The notes below the pieces were generated by a model. The model did no database searches. It was not told where the DNA came from and saw only the letters and a program-made list of their open reading frames with translations. A program made the translations under genes and the position numbers. Below, one piece after another: positions 51,578 through 60,133 of a stretch of DNA of 64,000 nucleotides. Position 1 is the first letter of the stretch. The number at the start of each line of letters is the position of its first letter. Source of the DNA: Autumnicola psychrophila (GTDB lineage: Bacteria > Bacteroidota > Bacteroidia > Flavobacteriales > Flavobacteriaceae); NCBI RefSeq assembly GCF_031846645.1, contig NZ_JAVRHN010000002.1, positions 62,001 through 126,000 of the forward strand, read 5' to 3'.

Positions 51578-52729
51578 ATGAAGAACATATATAACAACAT
51601 CAACCTTCTGCTTATTTGCACCATTTTTTTTGTAGGATGCAAGTCCAATTCTGAAGAGAATGAGAAAGTTGTAGCCACAACTTCTGAAGAGCAGGAACAG
51701 GAAAAAGGTCTTAAAGATTATTATTCAGAATATTTTCCTGTAGGCGTTGCGGTTGCCCCTAATTCATTTGAAGGGAAATCTAAAGAGCTTATTCTTCAGC
51801 ATTACAACAGCATGACACCTGAAAATGTAATGAAAATGGGAGAAATTCATCCAGAACAAAACCGCTATTATTGGGAAGCTGCAGATAAGATTGCCAATTT
51901 TGCCCGGGAACATGATATGAAAATGCGGGGTCACGCTTTGGTATGGCATCAACAAACCGGAGATTGGATTTTTAAAGCTGAAGACGGCGGGCAGGTAAGC
52001 AAGGAAGAACTTCTGCAAAGGATGAAAAATCATATAGATACTGTGGTATCCCGCTACAAAGGGACAATTTATGCCTGGGATGTGGTAAACGAAGCAATTT
52101 CTGATGATCCTGATGAATTTTTGAGAAAATCTGAATGGTACGACATTGCCGGAGAAGATTTTATCATTAAAGCCTTTGAATATGCTCATGAGGCAGATCC
52201 TGAAGCAAAACTTTTCTACAACGATTACAATGCAGTTATTCCGGAAAAAAGGGATAGAATTTACAAGTTATTGAAAATGCTTGTAGATCGTGACGTTCCG
52301 ATTGACGGGGTTGGAATTCAGGGTCACTGGTCAATTATTGATCCTTCAGAACAAGAACTTAGAAAAGCCATAGATATGTATTCCTCTTTAGGTCTGGATG
52401 TGCAAATTACAGAACTCGATGTTTCTATTTATCCATGGGAAAAGGAACGACGTGAAATGCGCGAAGACGAATCTGATGAATTTACCCCGGAACTTCAGCA
52501 ACAACAGGTTGATAAGTATAAAATGTTTTTTGATGTTTTCAGGGATTATAAAGGAGTGCTTACCGGGCTTACTTTCTGGAATATTGCTGATGCATACAGC
52601 TGGTTGGATTACTATCCGGTAGAAGGTCGTAAAAACTATCCGTTACTTTTCGACGAGGATTATGAGCCAAAGGAGGCGTATTATGAAGTAACAGAATTCG
52701 AAGAAACCCCAGATGAAAATGAAGAATAA
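51578..52729 (+). CDS. GH10 endo-1,4-beta-xylanase, lipoprotein
   Basis: A 383-aa lipoprotein, second GH10 of the window. The lipobox is FVGC (Cys 21), followed by KSNSEENEK and a Glu/Gln-rich linker to about residue 45, then a complete barrel. The acid/base Glu is E172 in WDVVNEAIS; the nucleophile is E279 in ITELDVSIY. It is closer to oligosaccharide-type GH10s by its place in the operon, although this is inference. It overlaps the GH115 gene by 17 bp. Confidence 0.95.
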   Translation: MKNIYNNINLLLICTIFFVGCKSNSEENEKVVATTSEEQEQEKGLKDYYSEYFPVGVAVAPNSFEGKSKELILQHYNSMTPENVMKMGEIHPEQNRYYWEAADKIANFAREHDMKMRGHALVWHQQTGDWIFKAEDGGQVSKEELLQRMKNHIDTVVSRYKGTIYAWDVVNEAISDDPDEFLRKSEWYDIAGEDFIIKAFEYAHEADPEAKLFYNDYNAVIPEKRDRIYKLLKMLVDRDVPIDGVGIQGHWSIIDPSEQELRKAIDMYSSLGLDVQITELDVSIYPWEKERREMREDESDEFTPELQQQQVDKYKMFFDVFRDYKGVLTGLTFWNIADAYSWLDYYPVEGRKNYPLLFDEDYEPKEAYYEVTEFEETPDENEE

Positions 52730-55586
52730 GAGCAGTATCAAAAATTACAATTATCGGCAATTAATAGCACTGGTGTTTCTTATACCGGTTTTCAGTTTTG
52801 GGCAGGATTCTTATGTGACATATTCTGAAACAGAAGGATCTTTTGAACTGGCTTCAGCTTCAGAATTGCCAAATATCTATGTAGATTCTGATGATTTTAA
52901 AGGAGTACATCACGTTGCTGAAGATTTTACGCAGGATATAGAAAGAGTAACCGGAAAGCTTCCCGAATTGAATATTTCCGGGGAAATAAATGCAGAAACT
53001 GCAGTTATTGTAGGTACACTGGGAAAAAGCCGATTAATCGACCACCTGGCAGGAAGCGGAAAGTTAGACGTTTCAGAATTAACCGGAAAATGGGAAACTT
53101 ATACCATTCAGGTAGTGGAAAATCCAATGCCAAATGTTGAAAGAGCATTGGTAATCGCCGGAAGTGACAAAAGAGGAACAATTTTCGGGATGTATGATGT
53201 TTCCGAAGAAATTGGGGTTTCACCGTGGTACTGGTGGGCAGATGTTCCGGCTAATAAAGCCGAAAATTTGTACATAAAAGCGGGAAAATATACTGACGGC
53301 TCCCCGAAAGTAAAATACCGCGGAATTTTCATCAACGACGAAGCTCCGGCTCTTTCCGGTTGGGCTACAGAAAACTTTGGTGGCTTTAACAGTCAATTTT
53401 ATGAGCATGTTTTTGAACTAATTCTTAGGCTAAAGGGTAATTATTTATGGCCGGCAATGTGGGGAAGGGCATTTTATGATGATGACCCAAAAAACCCAAT
53501 TATCGCCAATGAATATGGTGTGGTAATAGGGACTTCCCACCATGAACCCTTAATGCGGGCACACGTTGAGTGGAGCCGCTATGGTGAGGGAGACTGGAAT
53601 TATAATACCAATCCCGAAAATCTTCAGCAATTTTGGAGAGAAGGAATGGAACGAATGGGCGATAATGAAAGCGTGGTTACTATCGGTATGCGCGGCGATG
53701 GCGATGAACCAATGAGCGAAGGCACCGCGATTGACCTTTTGGAAAACGTGGTGGAAGATCAACGCCGAATTATTGCTGAAGTAACCGGAAAACCTGCTGA
53801 AGAGACTCCGCAGGTTTGGGCACTGTACAAAGAAGTTCAGGATTATTACGACCAGGGAATGCGCGTACCAGATGATGTTACGCTATTGCTGGCCGATGAC
53901 AACTGGGGAAACATCAGGAAACTGCCAAATCCTGAAGAAGAAGAAAGAGAAGGCGGCTACGGAATTTATTATCATTTTGACTACGTAGGTGGACCTCGAA
54001 ATTATAAATGGATTAACACCACCCAGATTTCCAGGGTTTGGGAACAAATGAACCTCGCTTATAAATTTGGAGCTGAAGAGTTATGGATTGTAAATGTAGG
54101 TGATATCAAACCCATGGAATTTCCTACCAGCTTCTTTTTGGATTACGCCTGGGATCCTGAGCGAATTACTGCGGAAGATCTTCCTAAGTACACCAGGAAA
54201 TGGGCAGAAAAGCAGTTTGGGGAAGAATATGCTGAAGAAACAGCTAATATTCTAGAAAAATATACAAAGTACAACAGCCGCAGAAAGCCAGAACTTTTAA
54301 GCGCAGAAACCTATAGCATCACCAGTTATAACGAAGCCGAAAGGGTTTTGGAAGATTTCTCTAAAATTGAAGAACAGGCCGAACAAATTTATGATAAACT
54401 TCCGCAGCGATACCGGGATGCTTTTTATCAGCTTGTTTTGTTTCCGGTAAAAGCTTCAGCAAACCTCAACAGGCTCTATGTGGCTACCGCTAAAAACAGG
54501 TTATACGCCAAGCAAGGCAGGGCAATTGCAAATAATTATGCAAATGACGTTGAGCAGTATTACGAAAAAGATGCTGAACTCACTGAATACTACCATAACG
54601 AACTGGCCGATGGAAAATGGAACCATATGATGTCGCAAAACCATATTGGCTACACCTACTGGCAACAACCGGAAGAACAAAGTATGCCGGAAGTACAAAG
54701 GTTAGAAGTACCGGAAGAAGCGGCTATGGGTATTGCTGTGGAAGGATCTACAAATTCGTGGCCCACAACAGCCGCAAAAGGACAGGAAGCGGTGCTTCCC
54801 ATTTTTGATCCTTACAATGACCAGACGTATTACATAGATATTTTTAATAAAGGACAGGAAAAGTTTAAGTACAAAATCAAGAATAAAGAAGACTGGATAG
54901 AACTTTCTTCAGAAAAAGGTAAAGTAGATCAACAGGAACGCATTTATGTGAGTGTGAATTGGGACGAAGCTCCGGAAGGAGAACATGAAGTTGCGCTAAC
55001 CATAAAAGGCCCTAAAAAAACCAAGGTTGAAGTTCTGGTTTCTATAAGAAATCCTTCAGAAGAAGCTAAAGGATTTTTGGAGAATAACGGATATGTTTCC
55101 ATCCCTGCAAACGAATATTCAGAAAAAACAAATGGTAACAATGAATGGCAGTTAATCCCAAATTTAGGAAAAACAGGTTCTGCCATGTCTTCTGGAAAAA
55201 TAAAACCCGGACGAGAATTTAGCGAAAATAATCCGTCGCTTAATTATGATTTCTATACATTTAGTTCAGGAGAAGTTGAAGTGGAATTTACCTTATCTCC
55301 CAGCCTGGATTTCCTAGACAGGGGCGGATTACGTTTTGCGGTTTCCATTGATGGCAAGGAGCCAAAGATCCTGAATTTACAGGAAGATACAGAAGACAAT
55401 TGGGACACTTCGGTAGCGAATAATGCTACTACTGTAACCACAAGTTTCAATCTTGAAAACGACGGTGCGCATAATATTAAAATATGGGCAATAGATCCGG
55501 GAATCGTGCTTCAGAAGATCCTTATTAAAACAGGTGAAGTCGAAGATTCATACTTAGGGCCACCGATGAGTGCCAAAGCGGAATAA
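52713..55586 (+). CDS. GH115 xylan alpha-1,2-glucuronidase
   Basis: A 957-aa enzyme with a signal sequence (about residues 15-31, ending VFSFG). The GH115 core occupies about 35-650 with the family segments MYDVSEEIGVSPWYWWADVP, FINDEAPALSGWA, LKGNYLWPAMWGRAF and WIVNVGDIKPMEFPTSFFLDYAW. Beta-rich C-terminal domains follow (about 700-950). Unlike GH67 it can remove glucuronate from internal xylose residues of polymeric xylan. The start overlaps the GH10 gene by 17 bp, so both are co-translated. Confidence 0.95.
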   Translation: MKMKNKSSIKNYNYRQLIALVFLIPVFSFGQDSYVTYSETEGSFELASASELPNIYVDSDDFKGVHHVAEDFTQDIERVTGKLPELNISGEINAETAVIVGTLGKSRLIDHLAGSGKLDVSELTGKWETYTIQVVENPMPNVERALVIAGSDKRGTIFGMYDVSEEIGVSPWYWWADVPANKAENLYIKAGKYTDGSPKVKYRGIFINDEAPALSGWATENFGGFNSQFYEHVFELILRLKGNYLWPAMWGRAFYDDDPKNPIIANEYGVVIGTSHHEPLMRAHVEWSRYGEGDWNYNTNPENLQQFWREGMERMGDNESVVTIGMRGDGDEPMSEGTAIDLLENVVEDQRRIIAEVTGKPAEETPQVWALYKEVQDYYDQGMRVPDDVTLLLADDNWGNIRKLPNPEEEEREGGYGIYYHFDYVGGPRNYKWINTTQISRVWEQMNLAYKFGAEELWIVNVGDIKPMEFPTSFFLDYAWDPERITAEDLPKYTRKWAEKQFGEEYAEETANILEKYTKYNSRRKPELLSAETYSITSYNEAERVLEDFSKIEEQAEQIYDKLPQRYRDAFYQLVLFPVKASANLNRLYVATAKNRLYAKQGRAIANNYANDVEQYYEKDAELTEYYHNELADGKWNHMMSQNHIGYTYWQQPEEQSMPEVQRLEVPEEAAMGIAVEGSTNSWPTTAAKGQEAVLPIFDPYNDQTYYIDIFNKGQEKFKYKIKNKEDWIELSSEKGKVDQQERIYVSVNWDEAPEGEHEVALTIKGPKKTKVEVLVSIRNPSEEAKGFLENNGYVSIPANEYSEKTNGNNEWQLIPNLGKTGSAMSSGKIKPGREFSENNPSLNYDFYTFSSGEVEVEFTLSPSLDFLDRGGLRFAVSIDGKEPKILNLQEDTEDNWDTSVANNATTVTTSFNLENDGAHNIKIWAIDPGIVLQKILIKTGEVEDSYLGPPMSAKAE

Positions 55587-55641
55587 TAATAGAAATACAC
55601 GTGAAATTTCAGGATTATAAGTGCTTTTCTTTATAAAATAT

Positions 55642-55674
55642 AAATGCAGGTCTGCCTATTGTAGACCTGTATTT
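55642..55674 (+). terminator. Terminator after GH115
   Basis: AAATGCAGGTCT pairs with AGACCTGTATTT (11 of 12 bases) around a 9-base loop, with ATATTTTC following. It lies 56 bp past the stop of the GH115 gene and would end the GH67-to-GH115 transcript. Confidence 0.65.
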
Positions 55675-55682
55675 ATATTTTC

Positions 55683-55739
55683 TATACGTCGGGCATTCCC
55701 CATCCATTGTGATAATTCGCCTTTACAAGCTTATTGGCT
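55683..55739 (-). pseudogene. Duplicated 3' fragment of a Gfo/Idh/MocA oxidoreductase gene
   Basis: The minus strand reads ANKLVKANYHNGWGMPDV and a stop, nearly identical to the end of the intact oxidoreductase 2.2 kb downstream (ANKLVKANYHNGWEMPNV). About 40 bases are identical and the last 20 diverge, including two amino-acid changes. The flanking hairpins downstream of both copies also look alike. The similarity ends sharply at about 55740. Confidence 0.85.
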
Positions 55740-56042
55740 GATTCGTGAAATACTTAATTGATTCACTCGTTTTTTCATTCCGACTTGGTACAGTTTATTT
55801 TGGTGGACTTCCTGGCAAGTACGAATATCACGTAAGGAATTTCGGATTGCTAAATTGAGCAAAGAATAATTGAATAAGCTGGTTTCAACATTCAAACTCC
55901 ATTGTTTCGTGGCTCCCACTGTATTAGGAAACGCATTTTTCAAAGATATAGCGGTGACAAACTGCAAAAATTGAGCGGAAATATATTTACCTTTATTCCT
56001 GGCTTGCCTTAAAAAAGGCAAGCTACATAACATAAAAATCAA
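55731..56042 (-). CDS. Unidentified 103-codon frame, doubtful gene
   Basis: The frame encodes 103 residues with many Asn, Arg and Leu, such as SLFNYSLLNLAIRNSLRDIR. No signal, repeat or family is recognised, and its first codons lie in a hairpin. It could be a fragment of a mobile element or non-coding. It is kept because the stretch is otherwise unexplained. Confidence 0.2.
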   Translation of the reverse strand: MIFMLCSLPFLRQARNKGKYISAQFLQFVTAISLKNAFPNTVGATKQWSLNVETSLFNYSLLNLAIRNSLRDIRTCQEVHQNKLYQVGMKKRVNQLSISRISQ

Positions 56043-56094
56043 AGAACGAGTATAAATGTTTAAAAAACCAATGTATCACTCGTAAAATAAAATT

Positions 56095-57753
56095 ATGAAT
56101 AACAAAATTTTTGTTTTCTGTTTTCTGGCGTTATATAATTTTACAGTAAATACTAATGCTCAAATAATTGAACGGGAAATTCCTAAAGAATGGAATGGTT
56201 TAGTAGAAGGAGGTAGATTTATGGATTTATTTCTTCCAATTCCAATACAGAGTCCCCTCAGTAAAGATGCATGGGGAGCAGAGAATGTGATTCCCCGTGA
56301 TGTTAACAATGGTATTGAAGATTCAGAATGGTCTTATTGGGGAGGAAATATTAAAGTTTCAGAAGATGGCAAATATCACCTATTTGTTGCCCGCTGGAAG
56401 GAAGATTCTCCCAAAGGGCATGGAGAATGGCCGCAATCTCATGTCGTCCAGTCAGTTTCTGAAAATTCTATTGGTCCATATAAAGTGAAAAATGAGATTG
56501 GCCCCGGTCACAATCCGGAAATTTTTCGGTTGAGTGATGGGAGATATGTTATCTATGTTATAGATGGCTACTACATGTCTCAAAATATTAACGGACCCTG
56601 GGATAAACATAGCTTTGATTTTGATTCAAGAGACCGGCCTGTAATTGAAGGCCTTTCCAATTTAACCTTTGCACAACGTGAAGATGGCTCTTATTTAATG
56701 ATTTGTAGAGGTGGTGGAGTATGGTTTAGTAAAACAGGTATTTCTCCTTATTATCAGGTCTCTCAGGGAAGTGTATATCCGCCTGTAGATGGAAGATTTG
56801 AAGATCCGGTCGTTTGGCGGGATCATATTCAGTACCATATGATTGTGAACGACTGGTATGGACGAATTGCATATTACTTGAGATCTAAAGACGGTATAAA
56901 TTGGAAGGTGGACCCGGGAATGGCATATAAGACGGGGATTGCAGTATATGAAGATGGTACACAAGTAGATTGGTTTAAGTATGAACGTATAAAAATCCTT
57001 CAGGATAAGCTGGGAAGAGCAATACAGGCAAATTTTGCAGTTATTGATGTATTAAAAAATGAGGACAAAGGAAATGATAACCACAGTTCAAAAAATATAA
57101 GTATTCCTCTATTGCCCAGCCGCCATATTCAGATTCTTAATAAGAAAGATATCAATAGCGAAACGCAAAAGATTAAAATTAAGATACTTGCAGAAGAAGG
57201 GTTTGACCCTCATCAAGACATAAATTTTAACTCACTCCGTTTTGGGGCATCTGAAGAAGTAGATTTTGGCAGGGGCAGTAAGTTGATAGAGATTCAAGAG
57301 ATTGGAGCCGATGTTATATTGACCTTTGAAGGCACCGGAAATGGATTGACACAAGAAAATTTTGTAGCCAAATTATTGGGAAGAACTAATGAGGGAAAAA
57401 TTCTTTTTGGATATGCACGTTTACCCGGGATAGACTATTTAGAACCAGCATTATCTGCACAAAAACCAGTATTTACAAAAGTAAAAGGAGGATATGATGT
57501 TAGTGTTGAGGTTGAAAATTTTGGACAGGTAGCATCAAAGCAAGCAGAAATTAAAATTGAATTTATCAGGAAGAACATTTCTATAGAAATTGCCAAAGGA
57601 ACAGTTCCACCTCTTAATTCTTTCGAAAAATCTAATGAAATTTTCCACATAGATAAGGAAATTGAAACAGGAGTAGAGTACACTGTAAAAGTAACCACGC
57701 TTCAAAATGACCGGGAACTAGTGATCTTCAGGCAAGAAATATTCTTGAATTAA
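56095..57753 (+). CDS. GH43-like beta-propeller protein with CARDB-like C-terminal domain
   Basis: A 552-aa secreted protein with a signal peptide (ending TVNTNAQ). Residues about 25-330 resemble five-bladed propeller glycosidases of the GH43/GH117 type, with repeated segments such as GGNIKVSEDGKYHLFVARW, GPGHNPEIFRLSDGRYVIY and DGRFEDPVVWRDHIQYHMI. The acidic residues in NPE and FEDPVVW are candidate active-site positions. A beta-rich region follows, and residues about 460-550 look like a CARDB-type adhesion/binding domain (GGYDVSVEVENFGQVASKQA). Substrate unknown; xylan side chains or another plant polymer is an inference. Confidence 0.7.
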   Translation: MNNKIFVFCFLALYNFTVNTNAQIIEREIPKEWNGLVEGGRFMDLFLPIPIQSPLSKDAWGAENVIPRDVNNGIEDSEWSYWGGNIKVSEDGKYHLFVARWKEDSPKGHGEWPQSHVVQSVSENSIGPYKVKNEIGPGHNPEIFRLSDGRYVIYVIDGYYMSQNINGPWDKHSFDFDSRDRPVIEGLSNLTFAQREDGSYLMICRGGGVWFSKTGISPYYQVSQGSVYPPVDGRFEDPVVWRDHIQYHMIVNDWYGRIAYYLRSKDGINWKVDPGMAYKTGIAVYEDGTQVDWFKYERIKILQDKLGRAIQANFAVIDVLKNEDKGNDNHSSKNISIPLLPSRHIQILNKKDINSETQKIKIKILAEEGFDPHQDINFNSLRFGASEEVDFGRGSKLIEIQEIGADVILTFEGTGNGLTQENFVAKLLGRTNEGKILFGYARLPGIDYLEPALSAQKPVFTKVKGGYDVSVEVENFGQVASKQAEIKIEFIRKNISIEIAKGTVPPLNSFEKSNEIFHIDKEIETGVEYTVKVTTLQNDRELVIFRQEIFLN

Positions 57754-57775
57754 TACTGATAAACACTGGAATAAA

Positions 57776-57808
57776 AAAACCACGAATAGCTTAAAAAGTA
57801 TCCGTGGT
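57776..57808 (-). terminator. Terminator of the DUF1080-oxidoreductase unit
   Basis: On the minus strand GGACCACGGATAC pairs imperfectly with CTATTCGTGG and is followed by a run of seven T residues. It lies about 55 bp past the oxidoreductase stop. A second weak hairpin (about 57830-57850) is nearer the gene. Confidence 0.6.
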
Positions 57809-57862
57809 CCTTATACAATGTGATAATGTAGTCCTGTTATTGCAGAACTGCATTATTATTTT

Positions 57863-59209
57863 CTATACATTCGGCATTTCCCATCCATTGTGATAATTCG
57901 CCTTTACAAGCTTATTGGCTTCTTCATTCCCTTTAAAGGAACTATCCTGCTCATTCCAGTAGATTTTCTGTCCCGTTTTATAGGCAATATTTCCCATATG
58001 CGCAGTTACTGCTGCCGCATGTCCGGCTTTTATTCCGCAGTTAAGTTTGGAAGCGTCGTTGGTTTTAATACTTTCCACGAAATTTGCGGTATGATTGTCC
58101 AGCGCACTGCCCTGTGCATCCTGCTGTTCCACGCTGTCGAGTTTGGTCATCCATTCGCCGTCTTTGTTCTCACCTTCCGGAATCACTTCCCAACCGTCAC
58201 GGTTAACCACCAGCGTACCATTATTTCCTATAAAAGCAATGCCTTCATTTCTTCCGTAGTTACCGCCATCTATTCCTGTGGCGTGCTCCCATAACAGATT
58301 AAAATCTTCAAATTCATAAACAGTTTGCAACGTATCTGGTGTTTCTGAAGCATCGTTTGGATATGCAAATTTACCTCCGGAAGCCATAATTGATTTTAGC
58401 GCTTTAGCCTGCATTGCATACAGTGCAATATCAATTTCATGAACGCCCCAGTCGGTCATTAATCCGCCTGCATAATCCCAAAACCAACGAAAATCAAAAT
58501 GAAAACGATTTTCATTAAAAGGACGATCTGGTGCAGGTCCCAGCCACATATCATAATCTACTCCCGGTGGTGGCGGAGTATTAGGTTTTACAGGAATCGG
58601 ATTCATCCAACCCTGGTAAGCCCAACATTTTACCAACCTTATATTTCCAAGTTTGCCGGACTGCGCATATTTTACCGCTTCATCATAATGTTTACCACTC
58701 CTTTGCCACTGCCCTACCTGTATCATTTTATCATACCGGTTTGCCGCATCCAACATCACGTTACATTCTTCTATACTATTTGCCAACGGCTTTTCCACAT
58801 AAATATGCTTTCCTGCCTGCAAAGCATGTACAGTATTAAGGCAGTGCCAGTGATCTGGCGTTCCAATAATCACCGCATCTATATCTTTATCCTCCAGTAA
58901 CTTTTGATAGTCTTTATATTGCTTTGGACTCTTTCCTCCAATTTCTTTCACTCCTGCAGATCTCTCATCCAATACTCTTTGGTCGATATCGGCAAGCGCC
59001 ACACAATTCACTCCAGGTATTTTAAAATGGCTCTGCATGTCTGCCCATCCCATTCCTTTGCAACCAATAACACCAAAATTTAGCTGATCACTGGGAGCAA
59101 CTTTTAAAATATCTGCTGAAAAAGGCATTGCAGAAAAAGGCAAACTTAACCCTGCGGCCGCCAGGGATGACTTCTTGATAAAGCTCCTTCTTGTATTTTT
59201 ATTATACAT
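57863..59209 (-). CDS. Gfo/Idh/MocA-family oxidoreductase with Tat signal
   Basis: The start at 59209 (MYNKNTRRSFIKKSSLAAAG) gives 448 aa with a twin-arginine signal (RRSFIKK), so the folded protein with its cofactor is exported. The Rossmann motif is GVIGCKGMGWADM. The family signature is CVALADID, then GKHIYVEKPLANSIEECN with the EKP lysine, and the active-site region WGVHEIDIALYAM. It pairs with the DUF1080 gene 26 bp upstream. Such pairs have been linked to 3-oxidation of glycosides followed by cleavage. Confidence 0.9.
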   Translation of the reverse strand: MYNKNTRRSFIKKSSLAAAGLSLPFSAMPFSADILKVAPSDQLNFGVIGCKGMGWADMQSHFKIPGVNCVALADIDQRVLDERSAGVKEIGGKSPKQYKDYQKLLEDKDIDAVIIGTPDHWHCLNTVHALQAGKHIYVEKPLANSIEECNVMLDAANRYDKMIQVGQWQRSGKHYDEAVKYAQSGKLGNIRLVKCWAYQGWMNPIPVKPNTPPPPGVDYDMWLGPAPDRPFNENRFHFDFRWFWDYAGGLMTDWGVHEIDIALYAMQAKALKSIMASGGKFAYPNDASETPDTLQTVYEFEDFNLLWEHATGIDGGNYGRNEGIAFIGNNGTLVVNRDGWEVIPEGENKDGEWMTKLDSVEQQDAQGSALDNHTANFVESIKTNDASKLNCGIKAGHAAAVTAHMGNIAYKTGQKIYWNEQDSSFKGNEEANKLVKANYHNGWEMPNV

Positions 59210-59235
59210 ATTTTTTTTAGAAATTAATTTAAGCT

Positions 59236-60000
59236 TTAGTCTAAGTTCCTTACCCAAATATTTCTAAAACTTACAAGATTTCCGTGATCCTGAAGCTGAA
59301 TAGGAAGTTTATCTGCATGTGCAGTGTAATGCGGGATTCCGGTATATCTCGTTGGACCTTTTATTTCAAAATGATCCTGAACCAAAACACCATTGTGAAG
59401 CACGGTTACAGTTGCCGGTTTAATTAACATGCCGTCCTTATTGAAACGTGGTGCTTTAAAGATAATGTCATAAACATTCCATTCTTCCGGAGATTTTGTG
59501 ACGTTTACCAGCGGCGGCGATTGTTTATAAATACTCCCGGCCTGCCCGTTTGTGTAGGTTTTACTTTCATAAGAGTCCAGCACCTGCACTTCATAGTTAT
59601 TCATAAGAAAGACTCCGCTGTTGCCACGGCCCTGGCCTTCTCCTTTTATTTCCTGAGGTGCCCTCCACTCCAGGTGTAATTGAACATCGCCAAACTCCTG
59701 CTTAGTCTCAATTGGACCAGAACCTGGATTTACTGTAAAAACCCCGTTGGAAACATTCCACTTTGCTTCGCTGCTGTCTTCTGCGCTTTGCCATGCATCC
59801 AGGTTTGTGCCATTAAAAAGCACAATCGCATCTGATGGTGCTTCGCCAGGCTGTGAACCTGCCTCAATTTTTTTAGGAACTGGCTCATAAAATTCGGTAG
59901 CTTCTGGAGGTAAATCCTCTTTGTTTTGCGAGTTTGCCATATCTGGAATTGTTAGAAGTGTAAAAAGTGCTAACCCTAACCCGGTAGTGGATTTTTTCAT
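59236..60000 (-). CDS. DUF1080 protein (3-keto-disaccharide hydrolase type)
   Basis: A 254-aa secreted protein with a signal peptide (about residues 1-24, ending MANSQ). The DUF1080 lectin-like jelly roll occupies about 55-254, with IVLFNGTNLDAWQ at the start, FGDVQLHLEWRAP, GRGNSGVFLMNNYEVQVLDSY, and RFRNIWVR-like ending (SFRNIWVRNLD). Characterised members cleave 3-keto-glycosides. It is the first gene of a two-gene unit with a Tat-exported oxidoreductase, giving a likely periplasmic oxidise-then-cleave module. Confidence 0.88.
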   Translation of the reverse strand: MKKSTTGLGLALFTLLTIPDMANSQNKEDLPPEATEFYEPVPKKIEAGSQPGEAPSDAIVLFNGTNLDAWQSAEDSSEAKWNVSNGVFTVNPGSGPIETKQEFGDVQLHLEWRAPQEIKGEGQGRGNSGVFLMNNYEVQVLDSYESKTYTNGQAGSIYKQSPPLVNVTKSPEEWNVYDIIFKAPRFNKDGMLIKPATVTVLHNGVLVQDHFEIKGPTRYTGIPHYTAHADKLPIQLQDHGNLVSFRNIWVRNLD

Positions 60001-60133
60001 TTACTGTTATTCGTTTAAAAAGATTATCATTAAAGTTAAAACTATGTCTATAATCTTTATTATTCAAAATTTACGAAACCTTTTTTCAGAATAAAAAAAA
60101 CGGCACTGCTCATTCTATATCAAAATTCTAAAT

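Larger units (their letters stand above)
55587..56094. other. Intergenic with terminator, gene fragment and hairpin
   Basis: After the GH115 terminator comes a duplicated 3' end of the Gfo/Idh-type gene (55683-55739). An unidentified minus-strand frame follows (55731-56042). A 9-bp perfect hairpin GCTTGCCTT-AAAA-AAGGCAAGC lies at 56002-56023 within the start of that frame. The region looks like a recombination or insertion junction. Confidence 0.5.

Noticed and set aside
56002..56023. Hairpin GCTTGCCTT/AAGGCAAGC as a terminator
   Set aside because: No T-run follows on either strand and no gene ends nearby; it is treated as part of the unidentified element.
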